Positions 53,027 through 62,535 of a DNA stretch of 64,000 bases are shown here, one piece after another. The stretch is from Sphingobacterium lumbrici (GTDB lineage: Bacteria; Bacteroidota; Bacteroidia; Sphingobacteriales; Sphingobacteriaceae). Location of the stretch: NCBI RefSeq assembly GCF_006476045.1, contig NZ_SRZY01000028.1, forward strand, positions 62,001 to 126,000, written 5' to 3'. The translations under genes and the position numbers were made by a program. A model generated the notes under the pieces. That model searched no databases, had not been told where the DNA came from, and saw only the letters and a list, made by a program, of their open reading frames with translations. The first letter of the stretch is position 1; every line of letters starts with the position of its first letter.

Positions 53027-53527
53027 ATGTCGGATAAAACCAAAAGAATTTTTTTAGCTATTTGTATAATAGTACCCTTTGTCGTCTACTGTGTCGTCTA
53101 TTATTCTTCAATGATCAAAAATGCACCTTATCGCTTTTCTGACTTTGAATCGATCGAACTGACCTATGGAACACCAGATTCTTTGTTGAATACCTTCAAT
53201 TCCAAAACTGGCGATTATCAATATTTGACAAATGATAATAAGCTCGTGAAGGATACACTGAAGATGAGAAACGATGATCTATTATATCTGCACCGTAAAG
53301 CACAAGAACTAGGGTTTTGGAATGTAGATAATGATATGACGACCAAAAGGGATGTCGCTAATCCAGGAACACATATACCCCGTTTCATTTTGAAATTCAC
53401 GTATAAAGATAAGTCAAAAGAAGTTGTTTTAGACGCGGATTACGAGGGAAATCCGAAAATGAAAGATGCAGCTAAATCCACTATCGATCATGTAATGACC
53501 ATGCTTGCAGAAGTAAAAGCGAGATAA
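53027..53527 (+). CDS. Membrane-anchored protein of unknown function
   Basis: A 166-residue protein not recognised. An N-terminal membrane helix (IFLAICIIVPFVVYCVVYY, about 7-25) is followed by an extracytoplasmic domain with strands FESIELTYG and RFILKFTYKDKSKEVVLDADY and a C-terminal helix. The hydrophobic segment has no cleavage site, so it is probably an anchor. It is convergent with the nucleoside permease gene (6-nt gap), and a palindrome at 52997-53010 lies in its upstream region. Function cannot be inferred. Confidence 0.7.
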   Translation: MSDKTKRIFLAICIIVPFVVYCVVYYSSMIKNAPYRFSDFESIELTYGTPDSLLNTFNSKTGDYQYLTNDNKLVKDTLKMRNDDLLYLHRKAQELGFWNVDNDMTTKRDVANPGTHIPRFILKFTYKDKSKEVVLDADYEGNPKMKDAAKSTIDHVMTMLAEVKAR

Positions 53528-53533
53528 AGAATA

Positions 53534-54910
53534 TTAGTGATAATTTTCACCGATTTGTTGGTCTTGGTGTTTGTGCTTGAATAATACTGCAAATGCAATT
53601 GCAATCGCGAGTGTATAGACAGCGAATGCGATCCAGATATGATGCCAATCTTTTAGAAATATGGCATGATCAAAGGTCCCATTCGATATATTCACGTCTC
53701 TCGAAGAGATGAAGTTCAATAAATTGGGATTATCTGATGTGGTATCCAGGTAATTTGATAATTCATTGACATTGTTAAAAGATAACGTGTAATACTTATC
53801 GATAAGCCATCCCGATGCGAGTGAGCCAAAGACAGCTCCAAAGCCGTTTGTCATCATCATGAATAAACCTTGCGCAGAAGATCTGATCTTCGAATCTGTG
53901 GTGGTCTCTACAAAGAGGGAACCTGATATGTTGAAAAAGTCGAACGCCATTCCATAAACAATGCACGATAAGATAATCATCCATAATCCGTTGAAGGGAT
54001 CTCCATAAGCAAATAGCCCAAAACGTAATACCCAGGCTACCATTGATATAAGCATCACATGTTTTATCCCAAATTTTTGTAAAAAGAATGGAATTGCCAA
54101 GATGAACAGTGTCTCCGAAATCTGAGAAATAGACATGATAATGGTAGAATATTTTACCACGATAGCGCCTGCATATTTAGGATAAAACTTAAATTCATCG
54201 AGAAAAACATCCCCATACGCATTGGTTAACTGTAGTGCCGCCCCCAAGAACATAGAAAAGATGAAAAACAACGCCATTTTATAATTTCCGAACAATTTGA
54301 AAGCTTCCAAACCAAGTAGCTGCGTGATACTTGCATTGTCTTTGGTCAGATGTTGAGGAGGGCATTTAGGAATGAAGAAAAGCGAATAGACAGCAAGTGT
54401 GATAGATCCCGCAGCTGCAATATAAAATTGATATTCGGTGGCTTTATTTTCCGTCAGGTTCGTTATCCACATCGCAGTAATAAAGCCTATTGTTCCCCAT
54501 ACACGAATCGGAGGGAAAGCTTTGATGAGGTTGTATTGACCCTGTGTCAGCGCTGTATATGCAATAGAATTGGATAAGGCTAAGGTGGGCATGTAGCAGC
54601 ACATCGCTGCGAGTATGATGTTAAAAAACGTTGAAGGCTCGTTGACCTGTGTAAGATAGATCATACATAAGGCATATAAAAAATGTAATGTGATATATAG
54701 TCGCTCTGCATTGGCCCATCTGTCTGCAATAATACCAATTAGTGTAGGCATAAAAAGTGAGGCAATACCCATAGTGGAAAATATAGCTCCAAATTGCGTG
54801 CCGTCCCACTGTTTTGTCCCAAACCAATAATTGGCTATTGTAATTAGCCATGCACCCCAAACAAAAAATTGCAGGAAATACATGATGGTTAGTCTCAACT
54901 TTGTAGACAT
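53534..54910 (-). CDS. Nucleoside:H+ symporter family MFS transporter (NupG/XapB-like)
   Basis: A 458-residue inner-membrane protein with twelve hydrophobic segments. The N-terminal LRLTIMYFLQFFVWGAWLIT and the motif near GTQFGAIFSTMGIASLFMPTLIG match the nucleoside/H+ symport family of major facilitators. It likely imports nucleosides; base preference is not readable. It begins 9 nt after the bifunctional-nuclease gene and probably shares its transcript. Confidence 0.9.
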   Translation of the reverse strand: MSTKLRLTIMYFLQFFVWGAWLITIANYWFGTKQWDGTQFGAIFSTMGIASLFMPTLIGIIADRWANAERLYITLHFLYALCMIYLTQVNEPSTFFNIILAAMCCYMPTLALSNSIAYTALTQGQYNLIKAFPPIRVWGTIGFITAMWITNLTENKATEYQFYIAAAGSITLAVYSLFFIPKCPPQHLTKDNASITQLLGLEAFKLFGNYKMALFFIFSMFLGAALQLTNAYGDVFLDEFKFYPKYAGAIVVKYSTIIMSISQISETLFILAIPFFLQKFGIKHVMLISMVAWVLRFGLFAYGDPFNGLWMIILSCIVYGMAFDFFNISGSLFVETTTDSKIRSSAQGLFMMMTNGFGAVFGSLASGWLIDKYYTLSFNNVNELSNYLDTTSDNPNLLNFISSRDVNISNGTFDHAIFLKDWHHIWIAFAVYTLAIAIAFAVLFKHKHQDQQIGENYH

Positions 54911-54919
54911 GTGTATTTG

Positions 54920-55549
54920 TTACGATTTTCTACGTTCGATTTCGTCTCGAATCTTGGCAGCAGTTTCATACTGCTCATTCTCAATAGCTTTTTGGAGTGT
55001 TTTTTCTAACTGCTCGTCAGTGAGTGCGGCATAAGGGGATACCTCTGGCTTAATAGGAGCTTGTTCTTTTTCTGTGGGAGCTGACGGTGTAATAGCTTCG
55101 GAAGGAGAGCTGATATTCTCTAAGAAAGCAAAATCGTTGCTTTCTATAACGATTCCGGCAGAAGACATAATAAAATCATAGGTGTAGATCGGAGAATCAA
55201 AGCGCACGGCTAATGCAACAGCATCCGAAGTACGTGCATCAATTTCTGTGGTTTTCCCATCTTTTACACAACTGATTTTGGCAAAAAAGATTCCATCCAC
55301 CAAATTGTAAATTAATACCTCATTGATGTGGATATCAAAAGTTTCGGCAAAGGATTTAAAAAGATCATGCGTAAGCGGACGACTTGGTGTCATCTTTTCA
55401 ATTTCAACGGCAATGGATTGCGCTTCAGCGCTTCCGATAATGATAGGAAGCCTACGATTACCATTTACTTCTCCCAATACCAAGGCGTATGCACCCGACT
55501 GTGTCTGGCTATATGACAAGCCCACTATATCTAGCTTAATTTTCTTCAT
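54920..55549 (-). CDS. Bifunctional nuclease family protein (DUF151) with UVR motif
   Basis: A 209-residue protein starting MKKIKLDIVGLSYSQTQSG (ATG at 55549). DUF151 domain (about 1-140) contains GEVNGNRRLPIIIGSAEAQSIA and ARTSDAVALAVRFDSPIYT. An acidic, Pro-rich linker leads to a C-terminal UVR motif (about 175-206, EQYETAAKIRDEIERR), as in UvrB/UvrC and McsA. DUF151 relatives have RNase and DNase activity in plants; bacterial function is poorly known. It is followed by the nucleoside permease with a 9-nt gap, a suggestive but unproven nucleic-acid salvage pairing. Confidence 0.88.
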   Translation of the reverse strand: MKKIKLDIVGLSYSQTQSGAYALVLGEVNGNRRLPIIIGSAEAQSIAVEIEKMTPSRPLTHDLFKSFAETFDIHINEVLIYNLVDGIFFAKISCVKDGKTTEIDARTSDAVALAVRFDSPIYTYDFIMSSAGIVIESNDFAFLENISSPSEAITPSAPTEKEQAPIKPEVSPYAALTDEQLEKTLQKAIENEQYETAAKIRDEIERRKS

Positions 55550-55597
55550 CCTAAAACACCTTACGGTAATACAAAGATGTAAAATATTCATGGCAAA

Positions 55598-55635
55598 TTA
55601 AAAGACCTTAACAGTTTTCTGCTCAGGTCTTTTAA
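55598..55635 (-). terminator. Terminator of etfBA
   Basis: TTAAAAGACCT (55598-55608) pairs with AGGTCTTTTAA (55625-55635). The T-rich arm trails on the minus strand, 19 nt past the etfA stop. Confidence 0.75.
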
Positions 55636-55653
55636 TAACACTTAATCTATTGA

Positions 55654-56628
55654 CTAATTCCCTTTGTACGCTTTAAGCGCAGCAATAAGTTGCGGTACAA
55701 CGACGAAAGCATCACCTACTATCCCGTAGTCCGCCACTTTGAAGAATGGTGCTTCAGGATCTTTATTGATCACAACGATTGTTTTGGAAGAACTTACTCC
55801 GGCAAGATGTTGGATGGCTCCTGAAATACCTATAGCAATATAAAGATTGGGACTGACGACTATTCCGGTTTGGCCTACATGCTCAGCATGAGGTCTCCAG
55901 CCCGCATCGGAAACGGGTTTAGAGCAAGCTGTAGCAGCACCCAATACCTCCGCTAGTTCTTCTATCATTCCCCAGTTTTCAGGGCCTTTAAGTCCCCGTC
56001 CTGCCGAAACAACAATCTCCGCTTCCGGAAGAGAAATTTTATCAGTAGCACGTATGATTTCTTTTACTATTGTACCAAAATCTGTCGAAGCGATCTCAGG
56101 TACGAAATTTTCTATCTGTGCCGATGTTTTACGTTCTTCAATTTCAAATGCGTTTGGAGATAAGGTGATTACTTTAATCGGTGAAGTAAGAGTTACTGTT
56201 GCAATAGCTTTACTTGAAAAGGCAGTTCTTTTCATCTCGGCCACCTCGGCGTTAAAGGAGGGAACACTTATTGCTCCTGACACTAAACCAGCTTCGAGTT
56301 TTGCCGCAACGCGGGGAGCTAAGCCTTTTCCACTGAATGAGTTGGATAATACAACGATATTTGCCTGCTCTTTTTGTGCAGCAGCGACAATTATAGAAGC
56401 ATATACCTGATTGACAAAAGATTTAAGATTGTCATTTGTCACCGTTAAGACTTTACTGATTCCATAGTTTTCTAGCTTTTGCAATTCAGCATCGGATACA
56501 TCTCCTATGGAGATAGCTATGGCTTGGTCCTGTTGTAAATTTGCAATTTGTGATGCATAAGATGCCACCTCAAAAGCCGATTTTTTAAGTACCCCTTCTG
56601 TATTCTCTATATATACTAATACTGACAT
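55654..56628 (-). CDS. etfA: Electron transfer flavoprotein subunit alpha
   Basis: A 324-residue alpha subunit. The N-terminal domain (1-190) forms the ETF fold. The C-terminal FAD-binding domain has [33 protein letters not shown] (split here as two contiguous motifs) and [10 protein letters not shown], ending with [20 protein letters not shown]. It accepts electrons from acyl-CoA dehydrogenases and passes them to the quinone pool or other acceptors. It lies 21 nt after etfB. Confidence 0.95.
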   Translation of the reverse strand: MSVLVYIENTEGVLKKSAFEVASYASQIANLQQDQAIAISIGDVSDAELQKLENYGISKVLTVTNDNLKSFVNQVYASIIVAAAQKEQANIVVLSNSFSGKGLAPRVAAKLEAGLVSGAISVPSFNAEVAEMKRTAFSSKAIATVTLTSPIKVITLSPNAFEIEERKTSAQIENFVPEIASTDFGTIVKEIIRATDKISLPEAEIVVSAGRGLKGPENWGMIEELAEVLGAATACSKPVSDAGWRPHAEHVGQTGIVVSPNLYIAIGISGAIQHLAGVSSSKTIVVINKDPEAPFFKVADYGIVGDAFVVVPQLIAALKAYKGN

Positions 56629-56649
56629 GTCATTTCTTAATTTAAGTAA

Positions 56650-57390
56650 TTAAATAACTTTTGCTTCGGTATGCAATAAGTTTACTAACTCATTTATATC
56701 GCTTTCTGCTATCAATTTGACCTTACCTCTTGTAGCTGGTGTTTCATAATAGCTGAAAGATGTCAAAGCTTCCACTGGTATCGGTTCGATGATCTCGAAG
56801 GGTTTCGAACGAGCACCCATAATCCCTCTCATGTTCGGGATTTTTGGTTCGGCTACTCCTTCAGCGGTGCCGACAACAACCGGTAAATTTGCAGTCAATA
56901 CTTCTTTGCCACCTTCTATCTCACGTTCGATAGTTGCTTCATTGCCTTCAATAGTTAATTTTTTAGCAATGGATACCGAGGGAATAGAAAGGAGTTCGCC
57001 AAGCATCGCAGGTACCTGTGCTCCGTTGTAGTCAATGGATTCCTGTCCGGTTAAAATCAAATCAAAATGATGAGCTTTCGCATATTCTGCGATTTGGTTG
57101 GCAACAAACCAAGCATCGTAAGGAGTTGTATTTATGCGTACAGCTTGGTCAGCGCCAATCGCAAGGGCTTTGCGGATGGTAGGCTCTGTTGTAACATCAC
57201 CCACATTGATTACGGTAACTGTTCCGTTGGCTCCTCCATTTACAAGATCAACGGCTTTAGATAACGCAATTTCATCGTATGGATTTATAATGAATTGTAT
57301 GCCAGCGTTATTAAATTCGCTGTTGTTATTCGTAAAAGTTATTTTAGATGTCGTGTCGGGGACATTGCTGATGCAAACCAATATCTTCAT
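56650..57390 (-). CDS. etfB: Electron transfer flavoprotein subunit beta
   Basis: A 246-residue beta subunit starting MKILVCISNVPDTTSKI; an ATG seven codons upstream is not used, since the conserved start is here. It contains NPYDEIALSKAVDL, TGQESIDYNGAQVPAMLGELL and VVGTAEGVAEPKIPNMRGIM (landmarks of the AMP-binding and recognition loops). It forms the heterodimer with EtfA. First gene of the pair; a TAGGTTTG box (57409-57416) lies 19 nt upstream. Confidence 0.95.
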   Translation of the reverse strand: MKILVCISNVPDTTSKITFTNNNSEFNNAGIQFIINPYDEIALSKAVDLVNGGANGTVTVINVGDVTTEPTIRKALAIGADQAVRINTTPYDAWFVANQIAEYAKAHHFDLILTGQESIDYNGAQVPAMLGELLSIPSVSIAKKLTIEGNEATIEREIEGGKEVLTANLPVVVGTAEGVAEPKIPNMRGIMGARSKPFEIIEPIPVEALTSFSYYETPATRGKVKLIAESDINELVNLLHTEAKVI

Positions 57391-57408
57391 AATTAATAGC
57401 GTTTTATA

Positions 57409-57416
57409 CAAACCTA
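57409..57416 (-). promoter_or_regulatory. Candidate -7 box of etfBA
   Basis: The minus strand reads TAGGTTTG, an exact TAnnTTTG match, 19 nt before the etfB start codon. No TTTG -33 box is evident at the right distance. Confidence 0.5.
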
Positions 57417-57541
57417 CTATTTTATCCGAATCTTCACTTGTCTGTTTCGGTCAATTTTTTGTCATTTTGTATGCTTGCATAGTAATTTGTTGTGTCGGTT
57501 TTGAGTCGATGTTAAAATGTAGGGAGTACTGTAATAAATGA

Positions 57542-57850
57542 AGGATTAAATTATGCAGTTTAGCAATATCCCTCGCTCCACCTGTCCGCCATTGGCCATG
57601 GCAGGGCTCCAATCTTTTTCTTGAAAAAAAGGTTGACAAAATTCAAGACTGTTTAGCCTATGTTCGATCCGCCAACTTGGAGCTACCACAGCGACCTCCC
57701 GAGGTCCTCATTCCTTTGGCCCCCCCCCCCGCACTAGACTTTGGGATGTCTTGGATCGTGCAAACCTAAATGTGATCAGGATGGTAGCTCCACGGGCTTG
57801 ATCTCCATGTGCTAAAAGGTCATCCTTTTTTTACTTTACTGAGCATTGAA
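57542..57850. repeat. Structured, locally GC-rich noncoding element with an 11-C run
   Basis: Unlike the flanking AT-rich DNA this stretch has a mixed composition: TGGAGCTACCA (57678-57688) pairs with TGGTAGCTCCA (57782-57792) across about 93 nt. The loop contains the small hairpin GACCTC-CC-GAGGTC (57693-57706) and 11 consecutive C (57720-57730). No open frame of note crosses it. It may be a dispersed repeat or a structured RNA. The rest of the gap 57417-57969 shows nothing else. Confidence 0.5.
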
Positions 57851-57969
57851 GTATCTTTAAACACTAACACCTCTAAAAAAAAACACCCTAACCGCTGTCA
57901 TCATAAGTCTTCGTTTTGTTTTTTATGATGGAATGAGTTAATTTGTGCAAATCATAGAAATTATATTTC

Positions 57970-58299
57970 ATGGATAGATTAACACAGCTATTGTCGTTTG
58001 TAGCAGAAAGTCCTCAAGATCCTTTTTTAAAGTATGCGCTCACGATGGAATACCTAAAGGCCGGAGATATGCAGAAGGCGGAACAGGGTTTTAAAGATCT
58101 GGTAGAAAATTTTTCCGATTATGTAGGCACATATTATCACTATGGGAAATTTTTAGAAAAAGAAAATAATAAAGAGGAAGCGTTAAAGATTTATCAACAG
58201 GGGATGCAGGTGGCTCGTAAAACAAGGAATATGCATGCTTTGGGAGAATTGCAAAATGTGTATAATTTGGCATCAGGTTTTGAAGATGATGATTATTAA
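57970..58299 (+). CDS. Small tetratricopeptide-repeat protein
   Basis: A 109-residue cytoplasmic protein with two to three TPR-type helix pairs: KYALTMEYLKAGDMQKAEQGF, then YGKFLEKENNKEEALKIYQQGM (landmark halves of adjacent repeats). The acidic end is GFEDDDY. No signal peptide. It likely mediates protein interaction; the partner is unknown. The NlpE-like lipoprotein gene follows 67 nt later on the same strand. Confidence 0.82.
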   Translation: MDRLTQLLSFVAESPQDPFLKYALTMEYLKAGDMQKAEQGFKDLVENFSDYVGTYYHYGKFLEKENNKEEALKIYQQGMQVARKTRNMHALGELQNVYNLASGFEDDDY

Positions 58300-58366
58300 T
58301 TCTTAAAAGATAATACGATTACTGAATTTTGGTATCCTTTTTGAACTGCATAACCAAATGAAGTAA

Positions 58367-58786
58367 ATGCGAGTATTTTCCACGATATTATTTTCTATTC
58401 TAGCTGTTTTTTTATTGTTTATTAGCTGTATAAATAATAAGAAATCATCCAGTACGCTTGACAAAAAAGAAAATTTGGAGTTTCTTTCTGCAAATGTTGT
58501 TGGTCACTATTCAGGTAAACTACCTTGTGCAGATTGCGAGGCAATCAATACGATATTAGAATTAAGTAAAGATCATTCTTACGAATTGAGATATGTATAT
58601 GTGGGGAAATCATCTGATAAGTTTATAAAAAATGGAAACTGGAAAATAGAAAAGAATAATCTGGTTCTAGACGGGCTGGACTACGAATATAAGATCGTTG
58701 ATGGCGTATTGTGGCAGCTCGATTTAGCGGGTAATATGATTACAGGAGATTTAGCCGAAAATTATCAATTAGAGAAGATAAAATAA
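58367..58786 (+). CDS. NlpE-like lipoprotein
   Basis: A 139-residue lipoprotein: signal ends FLLFISC with the Cys lipidated. The mature domain matches the NlpE N-terminal fold: VGHYSGKLPCADCEAINTIL with its CxxC pair, then LELSKDHSYELRYVYVG and GNWKIEKNNLVLDG. NlpE senses envelope stress and copper in enterobacteria through Cpx; here there is no Cpx gene nearby, so only the fold is claimed. The stop codon forms the first base pairs of the downstream terminator. Confidence 0.88.
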   Translation: MRVFSTILFSILAVFLLFISCINNKKSSSTLDKKENLEFLSANVVGHYSGKLPCADCEAINTILELSKDHSYELRYVYVGKSSDKFIKNGNWKIEKNNLVLDGLDYEYKIVDGVLWQLDLAGNMITGDLAENYQLEKIK

Positions 58787-58830
58787 TAACATAAAAGAGG
58801 AGACTATCGGTCTCCTCTTTTATGTTATTA
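58784..58830. terminator. Bidirectional terminator spanning two stop codons
   Basis: A 21-bp perfect stem joins 58784-58804 to 58810-58830 around loop TATCG. It starts at the TAA of the NlpE-like gene and ends at the TAA of the convergent cysteine desulfurase gene. Confidence 0.88.
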
Positions 58831-59961
58831 GACGTATTCACAAAGCTCTTTAAGCTTTGCAACTACAAAATCTATTTCGTCCTTCGTGTTGTTCTTACTG
58901 AAGGAAAATCTTACTGAGGGCCGTGAACTATCCGCTTTAATGCCACGTAAAACATGCGATCCGATATCAGAACCCGAGCTGCATGCACTTCCTCCCGAAG
59001 CAGATATACCGGAGATGTCTAAATTAAACAAGAGCATATCGCTCATATCCGTGCAAGGTAAGGAGACATTCAATACAGTGTACAGTGAGTTCTCAGCGTC
59101 TGTATTTCCATTGAATTTGACAACAGGAATAGCATTTTGCAATTCTGATTTCATATAATCTTTTAGACCTTGGATATACTGTCTGTGTTCAGACATGTCA
59201 CGGTAGGCTATTTCCAACGCTTTTGCAATACCTACAATACCATATACATTCTCTGTTCCGCCACGCATGTTACGCTCTTGCGCTCCTCCATAGATAAGAG
59301 GTTTGATTTTATTCTTCCCATTAATATATAAAAAACCCACACCTTTTGGCCCGTGGAATTTATGCCCGGCTCCGGTAATAAAATCAATCTTTAAATCGGA
59401 TAAGTCGTGTGTATAATGTCCCATCGTCTGCACCGTATCCGAATGGAAGACTGCATTGTATTGTTCACAGATTTCCGAGACACGCTTGATATCTGTTAAA
59501 TTGCCTAATTCATTATTGGCATGCATAATAGATACAAAAGTCCGCGGATTAGTAACAAGTAGTGATTCCAAATGTGACAAATCAATGTTGCCTTTCTCGT
59601 CCAAGTGGAGAAAGTCCAAGTGTATTTTGCCTGTTTTTTCCAGCTCTTCTAATGTATGAAGTACGGCATGATGTTCTATCGGAGATGTGATCGCGTGTGT
59701 AATACCAAAATCTTCTATGGAGCGTACAATAGCCATATTATCTGCCTCGGTACCTCCAGAAGTAAAAAATATCTCGGAGGGAGAAGCATGCAATAAGTTA
59801 GCTATGGTTTTTCTTGCTTTTTCGATGATTGTTTTCACCTGCCGTCCATGAGAATGGATTGAAGAAGGGTTTCCAAAATCGTTTTTCATGGTTTCTACCA
59901 TCACTTCTAATACCTCGGGATCCAAGGGTGTTGTAGCGGCATTATCTAAATATACGTGCAT
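58828..59961 (-). CDS. Cysteine desulfurase (NifS/IscS family)
   Basis: A 377-residue PLP enzyme releasing sulfur from cysteine as a persulfide. PLP lysine is Lys201 in GAGHKFHGPKGVGF and the catalytic loop cysteine is Cys326 in SGGSACSSGSDIG. N-terminal VYLDNAATTPLDPEV and the cofactor segment TSGGTEADN are standard. The loop length fits the IscS/NifS class more than SufS. No iscU or other Fe-S gene is adjacent, so the acceptor (Fe-S or tRNA thiolation) is open. Confidence 0.94.
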   Translation of the reverse strand: MHVYLDNAATTPLDPEVLEVMVETMKNDFGNPSSIHSHGRQVKTIIEKARKTIANLLHASPSEIFFTSGGTEADNMAIVRSIEDFGITHAITSPIEHHAVLHTLEELEKTGKIHLDFLHLDEKGNIDLSHLESLLVTNPRTFVSIMHANNELGNLTDIKRVSEICEQYNAVFHSDTVQTMGHYTHDLSDLKIDFITGAGHKFHGPKGVGFLYINGKNKIKPLIYGGAQERNMRGGTENVYGIVGIAKALEIAYRDMSEHRQYIQGLKDYMKSELQNAIPVVKFNGNTDAENSLYTVLNVSLPCTDMSDMLLFNLDISGISASGGSACSSGSDIGSHVLRGIKADSSRPSVRFSFSKNNTKDEIDFVVAKLKELCEYV

Positions 59962-59999
59962 GGGACAAATTTAAGGAATGTAATGTAATTTAATGCCAT

Positions 60000-61607
60000 T
60001 TATTTGGATTTTGGTCTTAGGAGCAAGGAAAATGATATTAAACTACCGATTAGCGATAAATATACAATCATATCACCTAATTTTGTGTAGACGGTAAGTT
60101 CCTCATTTAAATTTATTTCCTGAGACAAAGCGGCAGGTACCCACCATGCTGTTTTTTGAACGATATCACCCCGTTGGTTTATAAAACCTGAAATCCCTGT
60201 GTTAGCAGATCTTGCTACCCAGCGCCTATTCTCAATCGCGCGAAGTTTTGCATATTGAAGATGTTGGTCTTTACCGGAAGTGTTCTGCCACCAGCCATCA
60301 TTAGTCACGATGGTGATAAACTGAGCACCTTTTTTAATATACTGTGCTACATAATCGCCCCAGATCGATTCGTAACATATTACCGGAGCTGCACCGATTC
60401 CACTTGCCGAGTAGAATACGGTAGGTGTCGGGTCACTGCCGTAACCGCCGGTAGTCCCCCCAAAATGATCGAATAAAGGTTTCATGAATGATAATGCGTT
60501 GCCAAATGGCATTTGTTCGACTCCGGGTACCAATTTTGATTTGTGATAGAACTGAAGCTTTGACGATCTATCAATGAAGACAGAAGCATTATAGCTGTCG
60601 AGAAACATATTGGCATAAGGTCTCGCGGTATGTGTCGCCTGGTCAGAAAACAGACGGTAACTTTCAATCCCTGAAAGTACGTTTCCATTGTGGTATTTAT
60701 CCAAGAAATTGGTTATTTGCAGATATGCCGGATAACTCCTGAACTCTTCTTCGTTAATACCCCCTCGGGCGGAGATAGCCGTTTCGGGCCAAATGAAAAA
60801 CTCCGTATTGGGTTTTGCTACACCTTCTGATAAAGTGATGAGGTTGTTTAGTTGATCCTCGGGAGGGATATGCCCAAATTTACCGTAAGGATCAATGTTG
60901 GGCTGTACGACAACAATTTCAGAAGGATTGATATGTTCTTCATAAATAGTGTACTGTATAATGGATACGACACTCGGGATTAGTACAGTAGCGGAAATTG
61001 AAATGACAAGCTTTTTTGTAGATAGCGATTCTGTTTTGCTGATACGTTGCCATACCAGGAGAAAAATGAGAATGTTCGTTAACCATATCCAGAGTGTGCC
61101 ACCATATACGCCGGTCATATCATACCATTGTATCAACTGATGAAAATTAGCGAAACCATTACCCAAGGTCATCCATGGAAAAGAAAGATCCCATAGTTGG
61201 TGCAGGTATTCGTAGGCTATCCAAAAGGATGTCAACCCTAAAAAACTTAAAAATATTGTGTTGCGTTTACGCAATTGGTAGTATAGCCGAAACACTGCGG
61301 CCATCAACAAGGGGGCTAATCCGAATGGGATTAAAGAAATTAGTATGGATACCCAAGACGGTAAATAAGCATTCATGGCATTGAATACCCAATATATAGA
61401 CGCTGTATTCCAGATAAAACCGGTTATAAATGCCAGCGTAAAGATCTTTTGGCCTTTTTTTGCAAGTGAACTGCGCATCACACGTTCACACGCAATCAAT
61501 AACGGAACAAAGCCGATGAAAAGTAAGATACTACTATACGGTATCGGTGGCCAGGCCAACCAAAGTATAAAGGCACTTAAAAGTGCCAATAGGTAATTGT
61601 TCTTCAT
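60000..61607 (-). CDS. lnt: Apolipoprotein N-acyltransferase
   Basis: A 535-residue inner-membrane enzyme that adds the third acyl chain to lipoproteins. About six N-terminal membrane segments (to residue 215) precede the nitrilase-type periplasmic domain, whose triad is visible as Glu275 (FIWPETA), Lys356 (YHKSKLVPG) and Cys411 (PVICYESIWGDY). A C-terminal membrane segment ends the protein. It is the last step of lipoprotein maturation, relevant to the many lipoproteins seen in this window. Confidence 0.94.
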   Translation of the reverse strand: MKNNYLLALLSAFILWLAWPPIPYSSILLFIGFVPLLIACERVMRSSLAKKGQKIFTLAFITGFIWNTASIYWVFNAMNAYLPSWVSILISLIPFGLAPLLMAAVFRLYYQLRKRNTIFLSFLGLTSFWIAYEYLHQLWDLSFPWMTLGNGFANFHQLIQWYDMTGVYGGTLWIWLTNILIFLLVWQRISKTESLSTKKLVISISATVLIPSVVSIIQYTIYEEHINPSEIVVVQPNIDPYGKFGHIPPEDQLNNLITLSEGVAKPNTEFFIWPETAISARGGINEEEFRSYPAYLQITNFLDKYHNGNVLSGIESYRLFSDQATHTARPYANMFLDSYNASVFIDRSSKLQFYHKSKLVPGVEQMPFGNALSFMKPLFDHFGGTTGGYGSDPTPTVFYSASGIGAAPVICYESIWGDYVAQYIKKGAQFITIVTNDGWWQNTSGKDQHLQYAKLRAIENRRWVARSANTGISGFINQRGDIVQKTAWWVPAALSQEINLNEELTVYTKLGDMIVYLSLIGSLISFSLLLRPKSK

Positions 61608-61681
61608 TTGTAAATCATGTTAACCTATCGACTAGCTACTTGTCGGTAGAACAGTGTATATATAGCCGAACTCTCGTTTTG

Positions 61682-62422
61682 CTATAATTTCGAAAGTATT
61701 TCTGCTTTCTTACTTTCGTATTCCGCTTGTGTAATTAGCTGTTTGTCGTACAGTGTTTTCAGCTTCTTTAATTTTGAGGTTAATTCGTCCTCTTCTTCTG
61801 GCTTCGGAACTGTTGCTCGATGAACCGTCTGCGCCGGAGCCGTGAAGCTGCTTGTGCCATCAGTTGCTGTTTTATCCTGTTCCGCTATAATTTTAGGAGC
61901 AGGTGCCACAATAGGAGGTCTCTGTACGTTCGCTTCATTTTCTGCCGGATCCGTACGGAATGGCCTGGCTTGTTCAGGCTCTGTAGGTGAGGGAGTGGGA
62001 GCTTTTTCAATAGGTGTACTGTTTTCAGCCTGACTTTTACTGCTTTCCAATGCATCTTTGATTAACTGATACAGCTTGCGTGCTTGTGTTTTTGGAATAT
62101 AATCTATGCTGAGATTCTCCCCGGTAAACGGAATGACGGTGACCTTGGAACCAAAAATCTCTTCTTTAATTGCAATATCTTTAATGTCTTTCCAGGAGAA
62201 AATTTCAAAATTAGTTGCTAACCCAAATTTGGTAAACTCACATAAAAAGATACGTTTATTACTAATGGTGATACTATCTGGCAGTAACGTCACCGCAGGT
62301 TTTTTTTGCAAAGCGATATAGTTAATCGATTCGCCATGCGTTAACATGTCGATGATCTTGGTGTATATTTTCTCGATGACCTTCGGATCCTGACCGTCCT
62401 GTATGTATTTGTCTATGCTCAT
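61682..62422 (-). CDS. SHOCT-domain protein with PH-like N-terminus
   Basis: A 246-residue cytoplasmic protein. Residues about 30-130 look like a bacterial PH-type domain (ITISNKRIFLCEF, FEIFSWKDIKDIAIKEEIFGSK, QARKLYQLIKDAL). A Pro/Ala/Glu-rich linker (130-210) follows, and the C-terminal 35 residues are a SHOCT motif (SKLKKLKTLYDKQLITQAEYESKKAEIL). SHOCT helices commonly mediate oligomerisation. The role is unknown. It lies between rsmI and lnt on the same strand. Confidence 0.82.
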   Translation of the reverse strand: MSIDKYIQDGQDPKVIEKIYTKIIDMLTHGESINYIALQKKPAVTLLPDSITISNKRIFLCEFTKFGLATNFEIFSWKDIKDIAIKEEIFGSKVTVIPFTGENLSIDYIPKTQARKLYQLIKDALESSKSQAENSTPIEKAPTPSPTEPEQARPFRTDPAENEANVQRPPIVAPAPKIIAEQDKTATDGTSSFTAPAQTVHRATVPKPEEEDELTSKLKKLKTLYDKQLITQAEYESKKAEILSKL

Positions 62423-62535
62423 TTTATTTAATCGCTGTCGTTTATCTGTTGAACAAATTTTAGTACTAAGTTAAGATATAATTGTGAAAGATTTTTCATT
62501 TACAGATAGGTCGAACCATACGTCGCTCCTTAACT

